This document shows, piece by piece, positions 23,550-32,782 of a DNA stretch of 43,322 nucleotides. A program made the translations under genes and the position numbers. Source of the DNA: Thermoproteota archaeon (GTDB taxonomy: Archaea > Thermoproteota > Thermoprotei > Thermoproteales > Thermocladiaceae); contig JAADCU010000038.1 in assembly GCA_013154355.1 (NCBI GenBank), forward strand, positions 1 through 43,322. Reading direction: 5' to 3'. The notes below the pieces were generated by a model. That model did not search any database and was not told where the DNA came from. It saw nothing but the letters and a program-made list of their open reading frames with translations. How positions within the stretch are numbered: position 1 is the stretch's first letter; the number at the start of each line of letters is the position of its first letter.

Positions 23550-23978
23550 ATGATTAGGATAGCAATAGCAACGGACGACGGTAACATAGTATCGAACAAG
23601 ATGTTTACAGTAGCAAGAATGTTCAAGATCTACGACATGGACGAGGAGAAGGGAACTCTCACATATGTAGAGGATAGGCAGAACGCTATGGCAACATCTG
23701 AAAATGCTTCTCAGTTATCAGAAGAGGAGTACTGTAAGCTTCTTCATGAGAAGGTTCTCAATGATGTTAACGTGATAATAGGAACTGTATGCACAAGATT
23801 GACCTACTACTACTTCCTATCCAACAATGTTCAGGTACTATTTGTTGAGAAGGACACACCTGTAACACTTGTGGAAGAGTATCTAAGAAAGGTTGCTGAG
23901 GAGATAAGCAAGGAGTTGAAGGTTAGTGGAGCAGACGAGGCCGACATAGAGGAGCTTGAGGAAGAGGACGAGTACTAG
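23550..23978 (+). CDS. NifX/NifB-type cofactor-binding domain protein
   Basis: 142 residues with the fold of small FeMo-cofactor binding proteins (MTH1175 group): [22 protein letters not shown] at the start and [29 protein letters not shown] in the middle, then an acidic tail ([13 protein letters not shown]). Such stand-alone domains are common in archaea without nitrogenase and their function is uncertain. ATG 23550 is about 24 bases from the palindromic CTTTTAAAAG (23521-23530), so probably leaderless. Its last four bases overlap the stop side of the convergent methionine synthase gene. Confidence 0.8.
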   Translation: MIRIAIATDDGNIVSNKMFTVARMFKIYDMDEEKGTLTYVEDRQNAMATSENASQLSEEEYCKLLHEKVLNDVNVIIGTVCTRLTYYYFLSNNVQVLFVEKDTPVTLVEEYLRKVAEEISKELKVSGADEADIEELEEEDEY

Positions 23979-24982
23979 CTCTCGTAGCCGTACTCTCTTC
24001 TCAGCTCTCTAGCAGCCTTCACAATATTTTTCAATTTCTCCAAAGCTATCTCTCTTGGAAGCCTCTTCAGACCACAGTCAGGGTCTAGATATATCTTCTC
24101 AGGACCTATTATGTCAAGCTTAAGTAATCTATAGACTGCGTCCTTTATCTCCTCCACTGTCTCAACTTTCAGTGAGTGTACATCGACGACGCCATAGCCA
24201 AGCTCCTTATTGTAACTATACTCCTTCAAGTATGGTAGTAGTCTGAAGTTACTGTTCTTGAACTCAAGATCGAACTGATCAACAGGGTAGTCCAGTATGT
24301 ATGGTAGTATTCTTTCTATTCTTCCAAAACATATGTGAACTATCTTCTTACAGTCAAGTCCTTTCAACATTATTTCTAGAGCCTCCTTGAGAAGTTCAGC
24401 CTCTTCTCTCACGGGTCTAGTAGATAAGGCTGGCTCATCAACCTGTACATATTTTGCTCCTCTTTTCACAGCTTCCTCAATCTCTCTACGTAGGGCTCTA
24501 GCTATGTCGAAGATAAGTTCCCTTCTATCTCTATAGTAGAGGTTGAAGCTCCAGTCAAGTATGGTGTATGGTCCAGTTATTATGAACTTTACAGGTCTAC
24601 CATCGCTGACAGATCTAGCATACTCCCAGTCTTCAATTATCATGGGACCTACATACTCTATCTTCGATACTACGATAGGTTTCCTGAAGTAGACGTTATC
24701 AAATATTCTTACCCAGTCACCTATCTCGTAGCCTCTCATTCTCTCTACGAAGAAGACTACCATGTCTTCTCTAGTCTGCTCACCGTCACTAATTATGTCT
24801 ACTCCAGCCGTAATATAGTCCTCAACTACCTTCCTTATGGCTGACCTACATATCTTACGAAACTCTTCCTCACTTATGAGACCTCTCTTCCTCTTCTCAA
24901 TAGCTTCCTGAGCTTCAGGAAACTTAGGATAGCTTCCTACTACGGTAGTTATGAACGCTTTAGGCAGAGTATAATTACTCAT
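23975..24982 (-). CDS. metE: Cobalamin-independent methionine synthase, short archaeal (core MetE) form
   Basis: 335 residues, equivalent to the C-terminal half of bacterial MetE. It starts with the family's TTVVGSYPK segment. Zinc ligands are visible: His and Cys in IVHICFGR and Cys in [10 protein letters not shown], with [13 protein letters not shown] and [11 protein letters not shown] in between. Core MetE enzymes methylate homocysteine using a methyl donor that in archaea is usually a corrinoid or tetrahydropterin. The gene overlaps the upstream paralogue by 4 bases (ATGA), so the two are probably translated together and act as a pair. Confidence 0.88.
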   Translation of the reverse strand: MSNYTLPKAFITTVVGSYPKFPEAQEAIEKRKRGLISEEEFRKICRSAIRKVVEDYITAGVDIISDGEQTREDMVVFFVERMRGYEIGDWVRIFDNVYFRKPIVVSKIEYVGPMIIEDWEYARSVSDGRPVKFIITGPYTILDWSFNLYYRDRRELIFDIARALRREIEEAVKRGAKYVQVDEPALSTRPVREEAELLKEALEIMLKGLDCKKIVHICFGRIERILPYILDYPVDQFDLEFKNSNFRLLPYLKEYSYNKELGYGVVDVHSLKVETVEEIKDAVYRLLKLDIIGPEKIYLDPDCGLKRLPREIALEKLKNIVKAARELRREYGYES

Positions 24983-25962
24983 CCTCTCACCTTAACGACC
25001 TCTTCAGAAATCCTTAAACCGTACCTTCCAAGGATCTGAGTCTTCTCTATAGCATATTTCAGAGGTATAAGCTCGAAACCGCACGACGTAGATATACCAT
25101 ATAGATCTCTACCCTCTACACACTCTATAGTTTTCTCGACCAGTTTCTTAACACTCTCATATTCTTCCACTTTTATGTCTCTTGCATCTATCACTCCTAT
25201 ACAGATCTTCGATGATTCTGGACGTACAGTTTTGAGTAGTGAGAGAGCTCTATCCGGATACTCTACGAGGCTAATTGTTAGGGCCTCAACTGGGAGCTCG
25301 ATTACTCTTTTGAAGACGTCCTCCCTAGGTACTCCATAGTATAGTGAAATTATTATCCTACTAAACCTCCTCTTCAACTCTTTGACACACTCCTCAAGAA
25401 TCGACACATGATATGGAGAGGCATCAGGATCTGTTAGAAAAGGCTCATCAAGCTGAAGTATATCAGGTATAGAGTCTCCAAGCTCACTATCAAGCACGTA
25501 TGCTCTAGATATAGAGATAGCTAGCTCTGATCTATCAAGCTCAGTCTTAGACATGAAAGAGAATGTTACAGGTCCTGGAACACTAATCTTAATAGGATAA
25601 TAATGTACAATCCTCTTTAAGATCCTTACACGTTGAGATATTACACATTTCTGAACGTCAGGTTCCTCTACAAATACTGGTATCCTATAGAAGAAGTTAT
25701 TATCGAAGAACCTCAGTAAACCGTCCGCATAGACTCCCCTCCAGGACTCCACGAATGGTCTAAAGATGTCATGATTCTCTATTGCTGGATCCTGTACATA
25801 TGATAGTCCTGCTCCAACCTGTACTCCACATATGTATGCTGTGTCCTCTAATATTGCTAGTCTAGCTTCTTCTATGCTTATTTTTCCCTCATCTAGATCT
25901 CTGATAGCTTTTCTAGTTTTAGCACTTCTAGGATATGCTCCAAGCACGAATATCTTCATCAT
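24979..25962 (-). CDS. MetE paralogue, likely substrate-binding partner lacking zinc ligands
   Basis: 327 residues, same barrel fold as the downstream protein (VLGAYPRS at the N-terminus, [24 protein letters not shown]). The His-x-Cys zinc ligands are missing: the matching strand reads IISLYYG, although a late Cys in [12 protein letters not shown] remains. Archaeal genomes often have such an N-terminal-like MetE half next to the catalytic one. It probably binds methyl donor or scaffolds the catalytic subunit, but this is inference. Start ATG 25962 (tandem ATG at 25959). A perfect 8-bp hairpin (25966-25985) lies just upstream. Confidence 0.75.
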   Translation of the reverse strand: MMKIFVLGAYPRSAKTRKAIRDLDEGKISIEEARLAILEDTAYICGVQVGAGLSYVQDPAIENHDIFRPFVESWRGVYADGLLRFFDNNFFYRIPVFVEEPDVQKCVISQRVRILKRIVHYYPIKISVPGPVTFSFMSKTELDRSELAISISRAYVLDSELGDSIPDILQLDEPFLTDPDASPYHVSILEECVKELKRRFSRIIISLYYGVPREDVFKRVIELPVEALTISLVEYPDRALSLLKTVRPESSKICIGVIDARDIKVEEYESVKKLVEKTIECVEGRDLYGISTSCGFELIPLKYAIEKTQILGRYGLRISEEVVKVRG

Positions 25963-25965
25963 ATG

Positions 25966-25985
25966 ATACTAGTCTCGACTAGTAT
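25966..25985. repeat. Perfect 8-bp inverted repeat before the metE pair
   Basis: ATACTAGT (25966-25973) and ACTAGTAT (25978-25985) are perfect arms around CTCG, extendable by one G-U and one A-T pair. It sits 4 bases before the start codon of the MetE paralogue and 15 bases after the end of the radical SAM gene on the same strand, so it could be a terminator, an operator or a hairpin in the 5' end of the metE message. Confidence 0.5.
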
Positions 25986-25999
25986 TACAGTATTCTCCT

Positions 26000-27508
26000 C
26001 TAGTACTTCCATGATATCACCTCGTAGAGTGGCTCTCTTGATGGACCTTCCTCAACTATCTTGTAGTATATTGCTCTACAGTAGATACATCCAGGATCGT
26101 CTGCTAATGGATCACCGAAGTATGAGAATGCTCTTGCTCTGCATCCACCACATATGTCTCTGTATTTACATCTTGAACATACCGTTCCTGTAAATGTTCT
26201 CCTATCTCTAAACTTGTTCATGAGATCGTCATACTTCCATATCTCGTAGAAGCTTCTCTCACGAATGTTTCCTCTAGGTATTGGCATGAAGACGCATGGT
26301 GTCACAGTTCCGTCAGGTTCTACAGCGCAGTAAACTCTTCCTGCTCCACATCCACCTATGAACTCTATAGCAGCCTTATAGATACCTAGCTTCAGAGCTG
26401 GTACAAAGTGTGTTGGTGCTGCAAGTTCTCCCTCAGTCTCCTGTAGTATCACTCTACCATACTGTGGTGCTGTAGTAACGATCTCTATCTTTCTCCTCCT
26501 TGTCTCTCTTGCGAGAAGCTTAAGAAATTCCTCACGTTCTTCTGGTGTCAGATCTATCTTATAGTTATCTCTTCCTCTACCTACAGGAACAAAGTTGAAG
26601 AACACTATCCTCCTCACTCCCAGATCCTCTGCAAGGTTTATCATGTTCTCGACATCGTCAATGTTGAACTTAGTCACTGTTGTTGCTATCGCGGTGAAGA
26701 AGCCTTCCTTAACACAGTTCTGTATGCCTCTAACAGTCTTCTCCCATGCACCTGGTACTCCTCTAAACTTGTCATGTATCTCAGGTTTAGAATGATCTAG
26801 GCTAATCTCAACATATCTCATACCTGCCTTCTTCATCTTACGTACGAAGTCCATGTCTGCTAGAGCTATGCCGTTCGTAGCTACTGCTGCATACATTCCT
26901 CTTCTCGATATCTCTGCTACTATGTCTAGAAAGTGTGGGTGAATTGTTGGTTCACCACCACTCAGAGCTACTCCACATACGAACATCTTATCTAGCTCAT
27001 CCACAAGTTTAAGCTTCTCCTCATATGTTAGCTCTCTCACGTTAGCTCCAGCACGCTGATAGCAGTGTATACATCTTAGGTTGCACATGTTTGTAAAGTT
27101 CCAAACTATGAAGAATGGTGCTTCAAATGGTAGAGGAATCGTTAGTCCGTTCAGGGCAATGGTCTTAAATACCAGTATTACTCCTCTCCTTGTTGCTGGA
27201 TCAGCTAGAAGCTCCTTAGCAAACTTATCGTCCGTCCTTAAGAGAGCAAGAGCAAACTTTAACCATCCTGAGAAGACCTCGCTGACGAATCTAGCCATTG
27301 GTGGTAGGCCGCCTCTTATGACGCCGGCAAAGTATGCTAGACATATGTCTAATAGTGGTCTCTTCTCACCGTTGACCTCTACCTCCTTGAGTAGGGATTT
27401 TATTATTCTACGTGTTGCACGATTACCTAGAAATAGTCTGAAGAATGCTAGAACTCCTGATAAGCCATGTTTCTCTCCTTTCTCAATTTCTAAACTGCTC
27501 GCAGACAT
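26000..27508 (-). CDS. Radical SAM/SPASM protein with long N-terminal helical extension
   Basis: 502 residues. The SAM cluster is CNLRCIHC near residue 138, followed by VALSGGEPTIHPHF. The C-terminal SPASM region has Cys in GGCGAGRVYC, TPCVFMP, VCSRCKYRDICGGC and GCIYC, enough for two auxiliary clusters. The first 130 residues are helical and not a standard part of the family. SPASM enzymes modify peptides, or make heme (AhbD) and other cofactors; a tungsten-enzyme maturase is also conceivable given the nearby AOR, but not close enough to claim. Start ATG 27508; GTTTATGTAT about 27 bases upstream on this strand fits a TATA box. Confidence 0.78.
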   Translation of the reverse strand: MSASSLEIEKGEKHGLSGVLAFFRLFLGNRATRRIIKSLLKEVEVNGEKRPLLDICLAYFAGVIRGGLPPMARFVSEVFSGWLKFALALLRTDDKFAKELLADPATRRGVILVFKTIALNGLTIPLPFEAPFFIVWNFTNMCNLRCIHCYQRAGANVRELTYEEKLKLVDELDKMFVCGVALSGGEPTIHPHFLDIVAEISRRGMYAAVATNGIALADMDFVRKMKKAGMRYVEISLDHSKPEIHDKFRGVPGAWEKTVRGIQNCVKEGFFTAIATTVTKFNIDDVENMINLAEDLGVRRIVFFNFVPVGRGRDNYKIDLTPEEREEFLKLLARETRRRKIEIVTTAPQYGRVILQETEGELAAPTHFVPALKLGIYKAAIEFIGGCGAGRVYCAVEPDGTVTPCVFMPIPRGNIRERSFYEIWKYDDLMNKFRDRRTFTGTVCSRCKYRDICGGCRARAFSYFGDPLADDPGCIYCRAIYYKIVEEGPSREPLYEVISWKY

Positions 27509-27550
27509 GTATCATATATATGTCATCTAATACATAAACCTGTCAGTATG

Positions 27551-27594
27551 CAAACATCATTCTTGTAGGAATGATAGTTCACGACAAACATCAT
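27551..27594. repeat. Direct repeat plus 7-bp hairpin upstream of the radical SAM gene
   Basis: CAAACATCAT occurs at 27551-27560 and again at 27585-27594. Between them ATCATTC (27556-27562) pairs with GAATGAT (27569-27575). The element lies in the 90-base gap between a gene ending at 27599 and the radical SAM start at 27508, just upstream of its TATA box, so a regulatory role is possible. A C/D RNA was considered; the C-like ATGATGT boxes are imperfect. Confidence 0.4.
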
Positions 27595-27598
27595 CCTG

Positions 27599-28303
27599 CT
27601 ATGGTAATATGTTACACAGAGGCTTTATCTTATGTTTCAACTTCTCCAGAAGCTGAGGCTCAGGAAGAACATCTCTAAGAACATCCTTAAAACATGAGAG
27701 CTTTCTTAAGACAAGGTTAAGATCCATGTACAGTCTAGCTATCTTATCAAAGTTTCCACTCCTCAGCTCATAGACTAGGAGAACAAGCTCTAGAAGAGCA
27801 TCAACAAGATCAGAATGTCCAGCCTCTACAAGCTTCTTCAGTAGATATATCACGTTTATACGTATGAGATTTCCCTCCTCTATACGAGCCTCAAGATAGG
27901 CATAGAGCTTGTAGGCGTTAGTAACCTGAACACAGCTAATACTTCTTGCATCATACTCATCTATCATATATCTTCCAGACCTATCTAGGTAGAGTGTTCC
28001 CTTCTTCACGGTCACGTACAGGTTCACTTTCAGTAGATCATCATCAAATATGGTGATCTTCTTCTCTGTAGAGTTTCCAAGAAACCTACGTATCGTCTTC
28101 CATATTCTTCGTACAACATTATACTTCATCTGACGATCAAGTGGAACTATGCTTGAGGAGAAGCATGGAACATCTATACAGTGTAGGCCAGACTCAGCAC
28201 AGTAGTAGGCTTCTCTCCTTGCTGTACAGAGTATGAACCTTATTATATCTTCCTCTCCTACATCTGCTCTCCTCAGTATGTCATCGCACTTACCGTTAAA
28301 CAT
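27599..28303 (-). CDS. Protein of unknown function
   Basis: About 234 residues. The first half has several Cys (GKCDDILRR, FILCTARREAYYCAESGLHC, VPCFSSS) and basic helices; the second half (residues 130-230) is all helical with Leu-rich segments (YLLKKLVEAGHSDLVDALLELVLLVYELRS). No motif I recognise. The TATA-like TTTTAAAA (28338-28347) predicts transcription near 28317, so I prefer ATG 28303 (MFNGKC) to TTG 28333. It shares a strand and tight spacing with the acetyltransferase upstream. The first-half pattern SSSIVPLDRQMKYNVVRR is vaguely like archaeosine-pathway proteins, too weak to assert. Confidence 0.5.
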   Translation of the reverse strand: MFNGKCDDILRRADVGEEDIIRFILCTARREAYYCAESGLHCIDVPCFSSSIVPLDRQMKYNVVRRIWKTIRRFLGNSTEKKITIFDDDLLKVNLYVTVKKGTLYLDRSGRYMIDEYDARSISCVQVTNAYKLYAYLEARIEEGNLIRINVIYLLKKLVEAGHSDLVDALLELVLLVYELRSGNFDKIARLYMDLNLVLRKLSCFKDVLRDVLPEPQLLEKLKHKIKPLCNILP

Positions 28304-28373
28304 TCCTCTTCTTCGTCCTAGTATTATTTTCAATAACTTTTAAAATTAAGGTACTACTGTAAGCTCGACATCT

Positions 28374-28925
28374 CTACACGTTGTCAAGGATCCTCGCCAT
28401 TATGTAAGCATCCTCACCATCATGATAATACTTCTTCACTATGTTTACTACCGTGAATCCAAGCTTCCGATAGAGGCTTATTGCTGGCTCATTAGATACT
28501 CTGACCTCTAGGTACACTTCTGATGCATTATAATGATGTTTAAGTGCTCTTAGCGCTCTCAGAAGCATGTTGTATCCGATCCCTATCCTCCGCACGTGAG
28601 GTAACACTCCTATCGATATTATGTGACCTTTTCTCACAGGTTTTCCTACCTTGAAGAACGACCATCCATACTCTACTCTACACATGACGTATCCTACGAC
28701 CTCTCCATCAACTTCAGCAACTATGAATGCCTTAGGATGAGTCAAGTAATGATCGACAAAGAAGAAGGGAGGATAGTTCTCTGGTAGCACCTTCCTATTT
28801 ATTCTCACGACAGCATCTAGGTCATCCATTCTGAACTCTCTGAGTTTGAAGACTCTTCCATCTTTTCCTCGTATCAGCTCTTCTCCATCTAGTGCTGTTG
28901 TTACTTCCTTAACTTCCTGAAGCAC
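28374..28925 (-). CDS. rimI: GNAT N-acetyltransferase, RimI/ArdA-like
   Basis: 183 residues. The acetyl-CoA site RRIGIG (in VLPHVRRIGIGYNMLLRAL) and the flanking IISIGVLP and VSNEPAISLYRKLGFTVV segments are standard for GNAT enzymes of the RimI type. The LPENYPPFFF stretch near residue 47 matches the archaeal N-terminal acetyltransferase of Sulfolobus, which acetylates many protein N-termini. GTG 28925 is about 28 bases from TTATTAATC on this strand, suggesting a leaderless start. Confidence 0.87.
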   Translation of the reverse strand: MLQEVKEVTTALDGEELIRGKDGRVFKLREFRMDDLDAVVRINRKVLPENYPPFFFVDHYLTHPKAFIVAEVDGEVVGYVMCRVEYGWSFFKVGKPVRKGHIISIGVLPHVRRIGIGYNMLLRALRALKHHYNASEVYLEVRVSNEPAISLYRKLGFTVVNIVKKYYHDGEDAYIMARILDNV

Positions 28926-28976
28926 GTCTGTTAGATACTATTATTATCAGATTAATAAGTTTAAGCCTGTACTTTA

Positions 28977-29474
28977 CTATCTCTCCTCAGCTATCCTACA
29001 TAGTAGGTACGTTATGAGGACGTAGAATAGTCCAAGTAATAGCAATGCTATGACGCTTGCTCTCCCTCTAATGAAGAAGTCTCTTAAGACGAGTCCTATA
29101 AGTCCTACGTGAGGTATGACTAAGTATACTACTCCACGTATTTGTGATGGCCTCACCATCCAGGGATCAGGTACAGGATTAGCATCTCCCTTCGTTCTTA
29201 TTAAAATCTTACCATCGTACCTATATATCTCATATATTCTATGCACGATCTCAAGTCTCTCCCCATATACTTGTGCTATATAGACTATAACTTGACCTAC
29301 ATGTAGATTATATGGATTTATCGGTTTAAGTAGAACTATATCTCCTATATCTAGTACTGGTACCATACTGTAGCTTCCTACTACTGCCCATGGTGTACCT
29401 ATACCAATTTTTGATGATACTAAATAATATATGAGTAAGCATATCACAATTATGAGCAGTGTCAACTCTATCAA
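28977..29474 (-). CDS. Signal peptidase I (Sec11/archaeal type)
   Basis: 165 residues. An N-terminal membrane helix (LTLLIIVICLLIYYLV) is followed by the catalytic Ser36 in GSYSMVPVL, His78 in IVHRI and Asp97/Asp103 in KGDANPVPD, the Ser-His-Asp pattern of archaeal and eukaryotic Sec11-type peptidases. A second hydrophobic stretch near the C-terminus (SVIALLLLGLFYVLITYLL) gives a second membrane span. It cuts signal peptides from proteins exported by Sec. Length is typical. Confidence 0.88.
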   Translation of the reverse strand: MIELTLLIIVICLLIYYLVSSKIGIGTPWAVVGSYSMVPVLDIGDIVLLKPINPYNLHVGQVIVYIAQVYGERLEIVHRIYEIYRYDGKILIRTKGDANPVPDPWMVRPSQIRGVVYLVIPHVGLIGLVLRDFFIRGRASVIALLLLGLFYVLITYLLCRIAEER

Positions 29475-29550
29475 GGTCTTTCTCTCTATCGTACCACCTA
29501 GACCTGATACTGAGGTAGACGTTTTCTCGATTACTCTTCGAGGAGAAAGG

Positions 29551-29560
29551 TTTATATAGA
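29551..29560 (+). promoter_or_regulatory. Strong TATA box for the thermosome gene
   Basis: TTTATATAGA preceded by a purine-rich BRE (AGGAGAAAGG) ends about 30 bases before ATG 29589. This favours that ATG over the upstream GTG at 29562, which would sit at the TATA box. Confidence 0.6.
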
Positions 29561-29588
29561 AGTGGTCCTTAACTCTCCTACGAGAGCT

Positions 29589-31250
29589 ATGTCAACAGCA
29601 TACGTTACACAGATAGGAGGCGTACCAGTACTAGTCCTCAAGGAGGGAACACAGAGAGCATTCGGCAAGGAGGCTATGCGAATAAACATAATGGTGGCAA
29701 AGGCAATAGCTGAGGTACTCAAGTCCACTCTTGGACCAAAAGGAATGGACAAGATGCTCATAGACAGCCTAGGAGACATAACGATCACGAATGATGGTGC
29801 AACAGTGCTCGACGAGATGGACATACAGCACCCAATAGGAAAGCTCCTGGTAGAGGTAGCTAAGACGCAGGACGACGAGGTTGGTGATGGTACAACAACC
29901 GCAGTTATCCTAGCTGGAGCACTTCTAGAGGAGGCTGAGAAGCTTCTAGACAAGAACATTCACCCAACTATCATAATCTCAGGATATAAGAGAGCACTTG
30001 ACGCAGTGATAGAGCATCTGAGAAAGATTGCAATACCTGTGAAGAGAGATGACCTAGAGACTCTGAAGAAGATTGCTGCAACTGCAATGCATGGAAAGAT
30101 AAGTGAGGCAGTTAAGGACTACTTCGCAGAGCTAGCAGCAAAGGCAGTACTACAGGTTGCTGAGGAGAGAGAGCCAGGCAAGTGGGTTGCAGACATTGAC
30201 TGGATACAGATAGTTAAGAAGCATGGAGGAAGTCTATTCGATACACAGCTAGTATATGGAGTAGTAATAGACAAGGAGGTAGTACATGCTGCAATGCCTA
30301 AGAGAGTAGTAGATGCCAGAATCGCATTACTAGACTGTCCACTAGAGGTAGAGAAACCTGAGATTGATGCTGAGATAAGAATAACAAGTCCAGAACAGGT
30401 GAGAGCATTCATAGAGGAGGAGGAGAACATACTTAGACAGTACGTTGAGAAGCTTAAGAGCATAGGAGCAAACGTGGTATTCACGACAAAGGGCATCGAT
30501 GACATAGCACAGTACTACCTAGCTAAGGCTGGTATTCTTGCTGTGAGGAGAGTGAAGAGAAGCGACATGGAGAAGCTAGTTAGAGCAACAGGCGGTAGAC
30601 TAGTAACGAACCTCGATGATCTAAAGCCAGAGGACCTAGGATACGCTGGACTAGTAGAGGAGAGACGTGTAGGAGACGAGAAGATGGTATTCGTAGAGCA
30701 GTGTAAGAATCCGAAGGCTGTAAGCATAGTCATACGTGGAGGATTTGAGAGACTAGTAGATGAGGCAGAGAGAAACCTCATCGATGCATTAAGCGTAGTA
30801 GCAGACGTAATAGAGGATCCATTCATAGTACCTGGAGGAGGAGCAGTAGAGATGGAGGCTGCTAAAGTAGCAAGACAGTTAGCAACAAAGGTAGGAGGAA
30901 GAGAGCAGTATGCACTAGAAGCATTCGCAAACGCTATGGAGGTAATACCAAAGACACTAGCAGAGAATGCTGGACTTGACGCAGTAGATATACTGACAGA
31001 GCTAAGACATAAGCATGAGAGCGATCCAGAAGGATGGAAGTATGGTATTGACGCATTCTCAGGAAAGGTATCTGACATGATAGCTCTAAACGTGATAGAG
31101 CCACTAGTAGTAAAGGTACAGGCACTAAAGGCAGCCGTCGAGGCAGCATGTATGATACTGAGAATAGACGAGATAATTGCTGCAAGCAAGCTAGAAGAGA
31201 AGAAGGAGGAAAAAGAGAAGAAAGAAGAGGAGGAAGAAAAGAAGGAGTAA
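29589..31250 (+). CDS. thsA: Thermosome subunit (group II chaperonin)
   Basis: 553 residues from ATG 29589 ([26 protein letters not shown]), the normal start for the family; the frame extends upstream to 29562 but into the promoter. Chaperonin motifs: [45 protein letters not shown], a GGAVEME segment near residue 408, and [22 protein letters not shown]. The C-terminal 25 residues are almost pure Lys and Glu ([16 protein letters not shown]), a typical archaeal tail facing the cavity. It refolds proteins in an 8- or 9-fold ring. Its codon use is biased (CTA, AGA, GTA), fitting high expression. Whether it is alpha or beta is not clear. Confidence 0.95.
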   Translation: MSTAYVTQIGGVPVLVLKEGTQRAFGKEAMRINIMVAKAIAEVLKSTLGPKGMDKMLIDSLGDITITNDGATVLDEMDIQHPIGKLLVEVAKTQDDEVGDGTTTAVILAGALLEEAEKLLDKNIHPTIIISGYKRALDAVIEHLRKIAIPVKRDDLETLKKIAATAMHGKISEAVKDYFAELAAKAVLQVAEEREPGKWVADIDWIQIVKKHGGSLFDTQLVYGVVIDKEVVHAAMPKRVVDARIALLDCPLEVEKPEIDAEIRITSPEQVRAFIEEEENILRQYVEKLKSIGANVVFTTKGIDDIAQYYLAKAGILAVRRVKRSDMEKLVRATGGRLVTNLDDLKPEDLGYAGLVEERRVGDEKMVFVEQCKNPKAVSIVIRGGFERLVDEAERNLIDALSVVADVIEDPFIVPGGGAVEMEAAKVARQLATKVGGREQYALEAFANAMEVIPKTLAENAGLDAVDILTELRHKHESDPEGWKYGIDAFSGKVSDMIALNVIEPLVVKVQALKAAVEAACMILRIDEIIAASKLEEKKEEKEKKEEEEEKKE

Positions 31251-31251
31251 C

Positions 31252-32043
31252 CTAGAACAAGAACATAATCAACATTAAGCATATCAGGCTGAGGAGGAAC
31301 GTTATAAAGCAGTTTCTCCTAATCCTTGTTAAAGTCCTTTCTATTCCCACGTTCTCGATCTTTTTACATATTCTAAAGCATAGATAGACATATATCACAA
31401 GTGTAGGTACTATACAGAGAGCTAGTGGTATCATATTAACTCTTCCAATAAGTTCTTTACTAAGAATAGAATATAATAATGGTGCAAGTATTCCTAAAGA
31501 CAACATACAGACCATTAATAAGGTAGAGAACCTATACACTAACCTTCTAAGTTCAGTAATAATAAATTTCCTTAAATTTTCTATAGTTCTCACATCTGAT
31601 ACATCTCTTCTAGATAGATCAAGACCTAGATCAATAACATGTGCTAGAACATCATTTTTATCCGATCCTGCTAATCTATTACATATAGAGTACTTGAATA
31701 GAATCTTCTCATCATCGTTTAGACTTTCATATATTTGGAAGAGCCTGTTCTTAAATTTCTCATATGATTTTACTATCTTTGGATTAAAGTTTAATAAAAT
31801 AATTAACATGTTCTCAACATCTCTATCTACGGTGAATATTAGCATTAATGTTAACAATGTTAGTAGAGGTATCGTCATGTATATTAACGAGGTGTTAAAT
31901 ACTTCTGAGAGAAGTATGATTATCAGTGGTGTGAGAACTAGAAGTCCTCCTATCACTGTGAGATCTCTCTCAAACGTTTCAACCCTCATAGCTATCTCGC
32001 TTCTTAGTATGTCCTGTTTTATTGTAGTCTCTGATCTAGTCAT
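31252..32043 (-). CDS. Membrane protein of unknown function, five predicted helices
   Basis: About 263 residues. Two helices near the start (VIGGLLVLTPLIIILL and MTIPLLTLLTLMLIF), a soluble helical domain of about 90 residues (with KNRLFQIYESLNDDEK and VIDLGLDLSRRDVSD), then three helices (LLMVCMLSLGILAPLLY, IPLALCIVPTLVIYVYL, CFITFLLSLICLMLIMF). I do not recognise the family. I prefer ATG 32043 (MTRSETTIKQ) to the TTG at 32073. The TATA for this strand is probably TTTAAACG around 32084-32093. Its stop is 2 bases from the thermosome stop, tail to tail. AT-richer than its neighbours. Confidence 0.5.
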   Translation of the reverse strand: MTRSETTIKQDILRSEIAMRVETFERDLTVIGGLLVLTPLIIILLSEVFNTSLIYMTIPLLTLLTLMLIFTVDRDVENMLIILLNFNPKIVKSYEKFKNRLFQIYESLNDDEKILFKYSICNRLAGSDKNDVLAHVIDLGLDLSRRDVSDVRTIENLRKFIITELRRLVYRFSTLLMVCMLSLGILAPLLYSILSKELIGRVNMIPLALCIVPTLVIYVYLCFRICKKIENVGIERTLTRIRRNCFITFLLSLICLMLIMFLF

Positions 32044-32090
32044 ATTGACATTATGATTTAAATAGTGGGTCAATATCGTGATCGTTTAAA

Positions 32091-32100
32091 TATTTATAAA
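32091..32100 (+). promoter_or_regulatory. TATA box for hisH
   Basis: TATTTATAAA is centred 28 bases before ATG 32124, consistent with a leaderless hisH mRNA. Confidence 0.5.
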
Positions 32101-32123
32101 GGTTTTACCGCTGTTGAGCTATT

Positions 32124-32729
32124 ATGAAGGTTGGCGTAGTTAGATACGGTGTTGGTAACATAGGTAGCGTGATTAATGCATTAAGAAAGCTCAACATAGA
32201 TCATATAGTGATCACTAGAGAATCTGAGATAGGTGACTGTGATGTCGTGATACTTCCAGGAGTTGGTTCTTTTGATGCAGCTATAAGATATATAAGATCG
32301 ACGCTTCCCATCGTAGAGAAGTTGAAAGGTATCAAACCTGTCGTAGGCATATGCCTAGGCATGCAGATAATGTTTGAGAGAAGTGAGGAAGGAGCTCTCT
32401 CAGGACTATCCTGGTTCAAGGGAGAAGTAAGAAGACTACAAAGCAGAGTCGTACCTCACATGGGGTGGAACAGTGTTGACATAGTTAGAGAGACCATGCT
32501 TGACGTCAGGTCTGGTGACTACTTCTATTTTGCGCATAGCTACTGCATCTACTCTAATGATATCGATCCTAGTATACTCCTAGGTAAGACGGTTTTCGAA
32601 AGTTCTGAGTTTTCTAGTATAATATTTGATGAGAAAAACATGATTCTAGGAACTCAGTTTCATCCTGAAAGAAGTAGTAGAACTGGTCTCAGACTTCTAT
32701 CAAGCTTCTTCAAGCTATGTAGAAAATGA
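32124..32729 (+). CDS. hisH: Imidazole glycerol phosphate synthase, glutaminase subunit
   Basis: 201 residues, class I glutamine amidotransferase. The nucleophile Cys77 is in VVGICLGMQIM; the His-Glu pair is in TQFHPERS near the C-terminus; ILPGVGSFDAAIRY and PHMGWN are typical of HisH. It supplies ammonia to HisF, which is not in the window. No ribosome binding site; start 28 bases after a TATA box. The minus-strand C/D RNA lies immediately downstream, antisense to its 3' trailer. Confidence 0.95.
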   Translation: MKVGVVRYGVGNIGSVINALRKLNIDHIVITRESEIGDCDVVILPGVGSFDAAIRYIRSTLPIVEKLKGIKPVVGICLGMQIMFERSEEGALSGLSWFKGEVRRLQSRVVPHMGWNSVDIVRETMLDVRSGDYFYFAHSYCIYSNDIDPSILLGKTVFESSEFSSIIFDEKNMILGTQFHPERSSRTGLRLLSSFFKLCRK

Positions 32730-32782
32730 TCAGCAAATTGGCCCATCCTCACCGCTCAGGGCGCGAAAACTTCATCACTTGG
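32727..32782 (-). ncRNA. C/D box guide RNA overlapping the end of hisE, one guide matching 16S rRNA
   Basis: Minus strand: C box GTGATGA (32778-32772), guide AGTTTTCGCGCC (12 nt), D' CTGA (32759-32756), 3-nt spacer, C' GTGAGGA (32752-32746), guide TGGGCCAATTTG (12 nt), D CTGA (32733-32730). The D' guide complements GGCGCGAAAACT, the conserved archaeal 16S segment around the GCGCGAAA motif; the predicted 2'-O-methyl base is the C in GGCGC. The hisE stop TGA (32777-32775) lies inside the C box. No separate TATA box is seen at the right distance, so it may be cut from the his mRNA. Confidence 0.88.

Noticed and set aside
27585-27600. ATGATG-containing stretch on the minus strand as a C box
   Set aside because: The box reads ATGATGT and no matching D' box exists; spacing is wrong for a C/D RNA.
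29562-29588. Nine-codon upstream extension of the thermosome from GTG 29562
   Set aside because: It begins at the end of the TATA box and adds residues not typical of the family; ATG 29589 gives the normal N-terminus.
30515-31282. 255-codon minus-strand frame antisense to the thermosome
   Set aside because: Ser/Phe/Ala low-complexity product created by the strong codon bias of the chaperonin gene.
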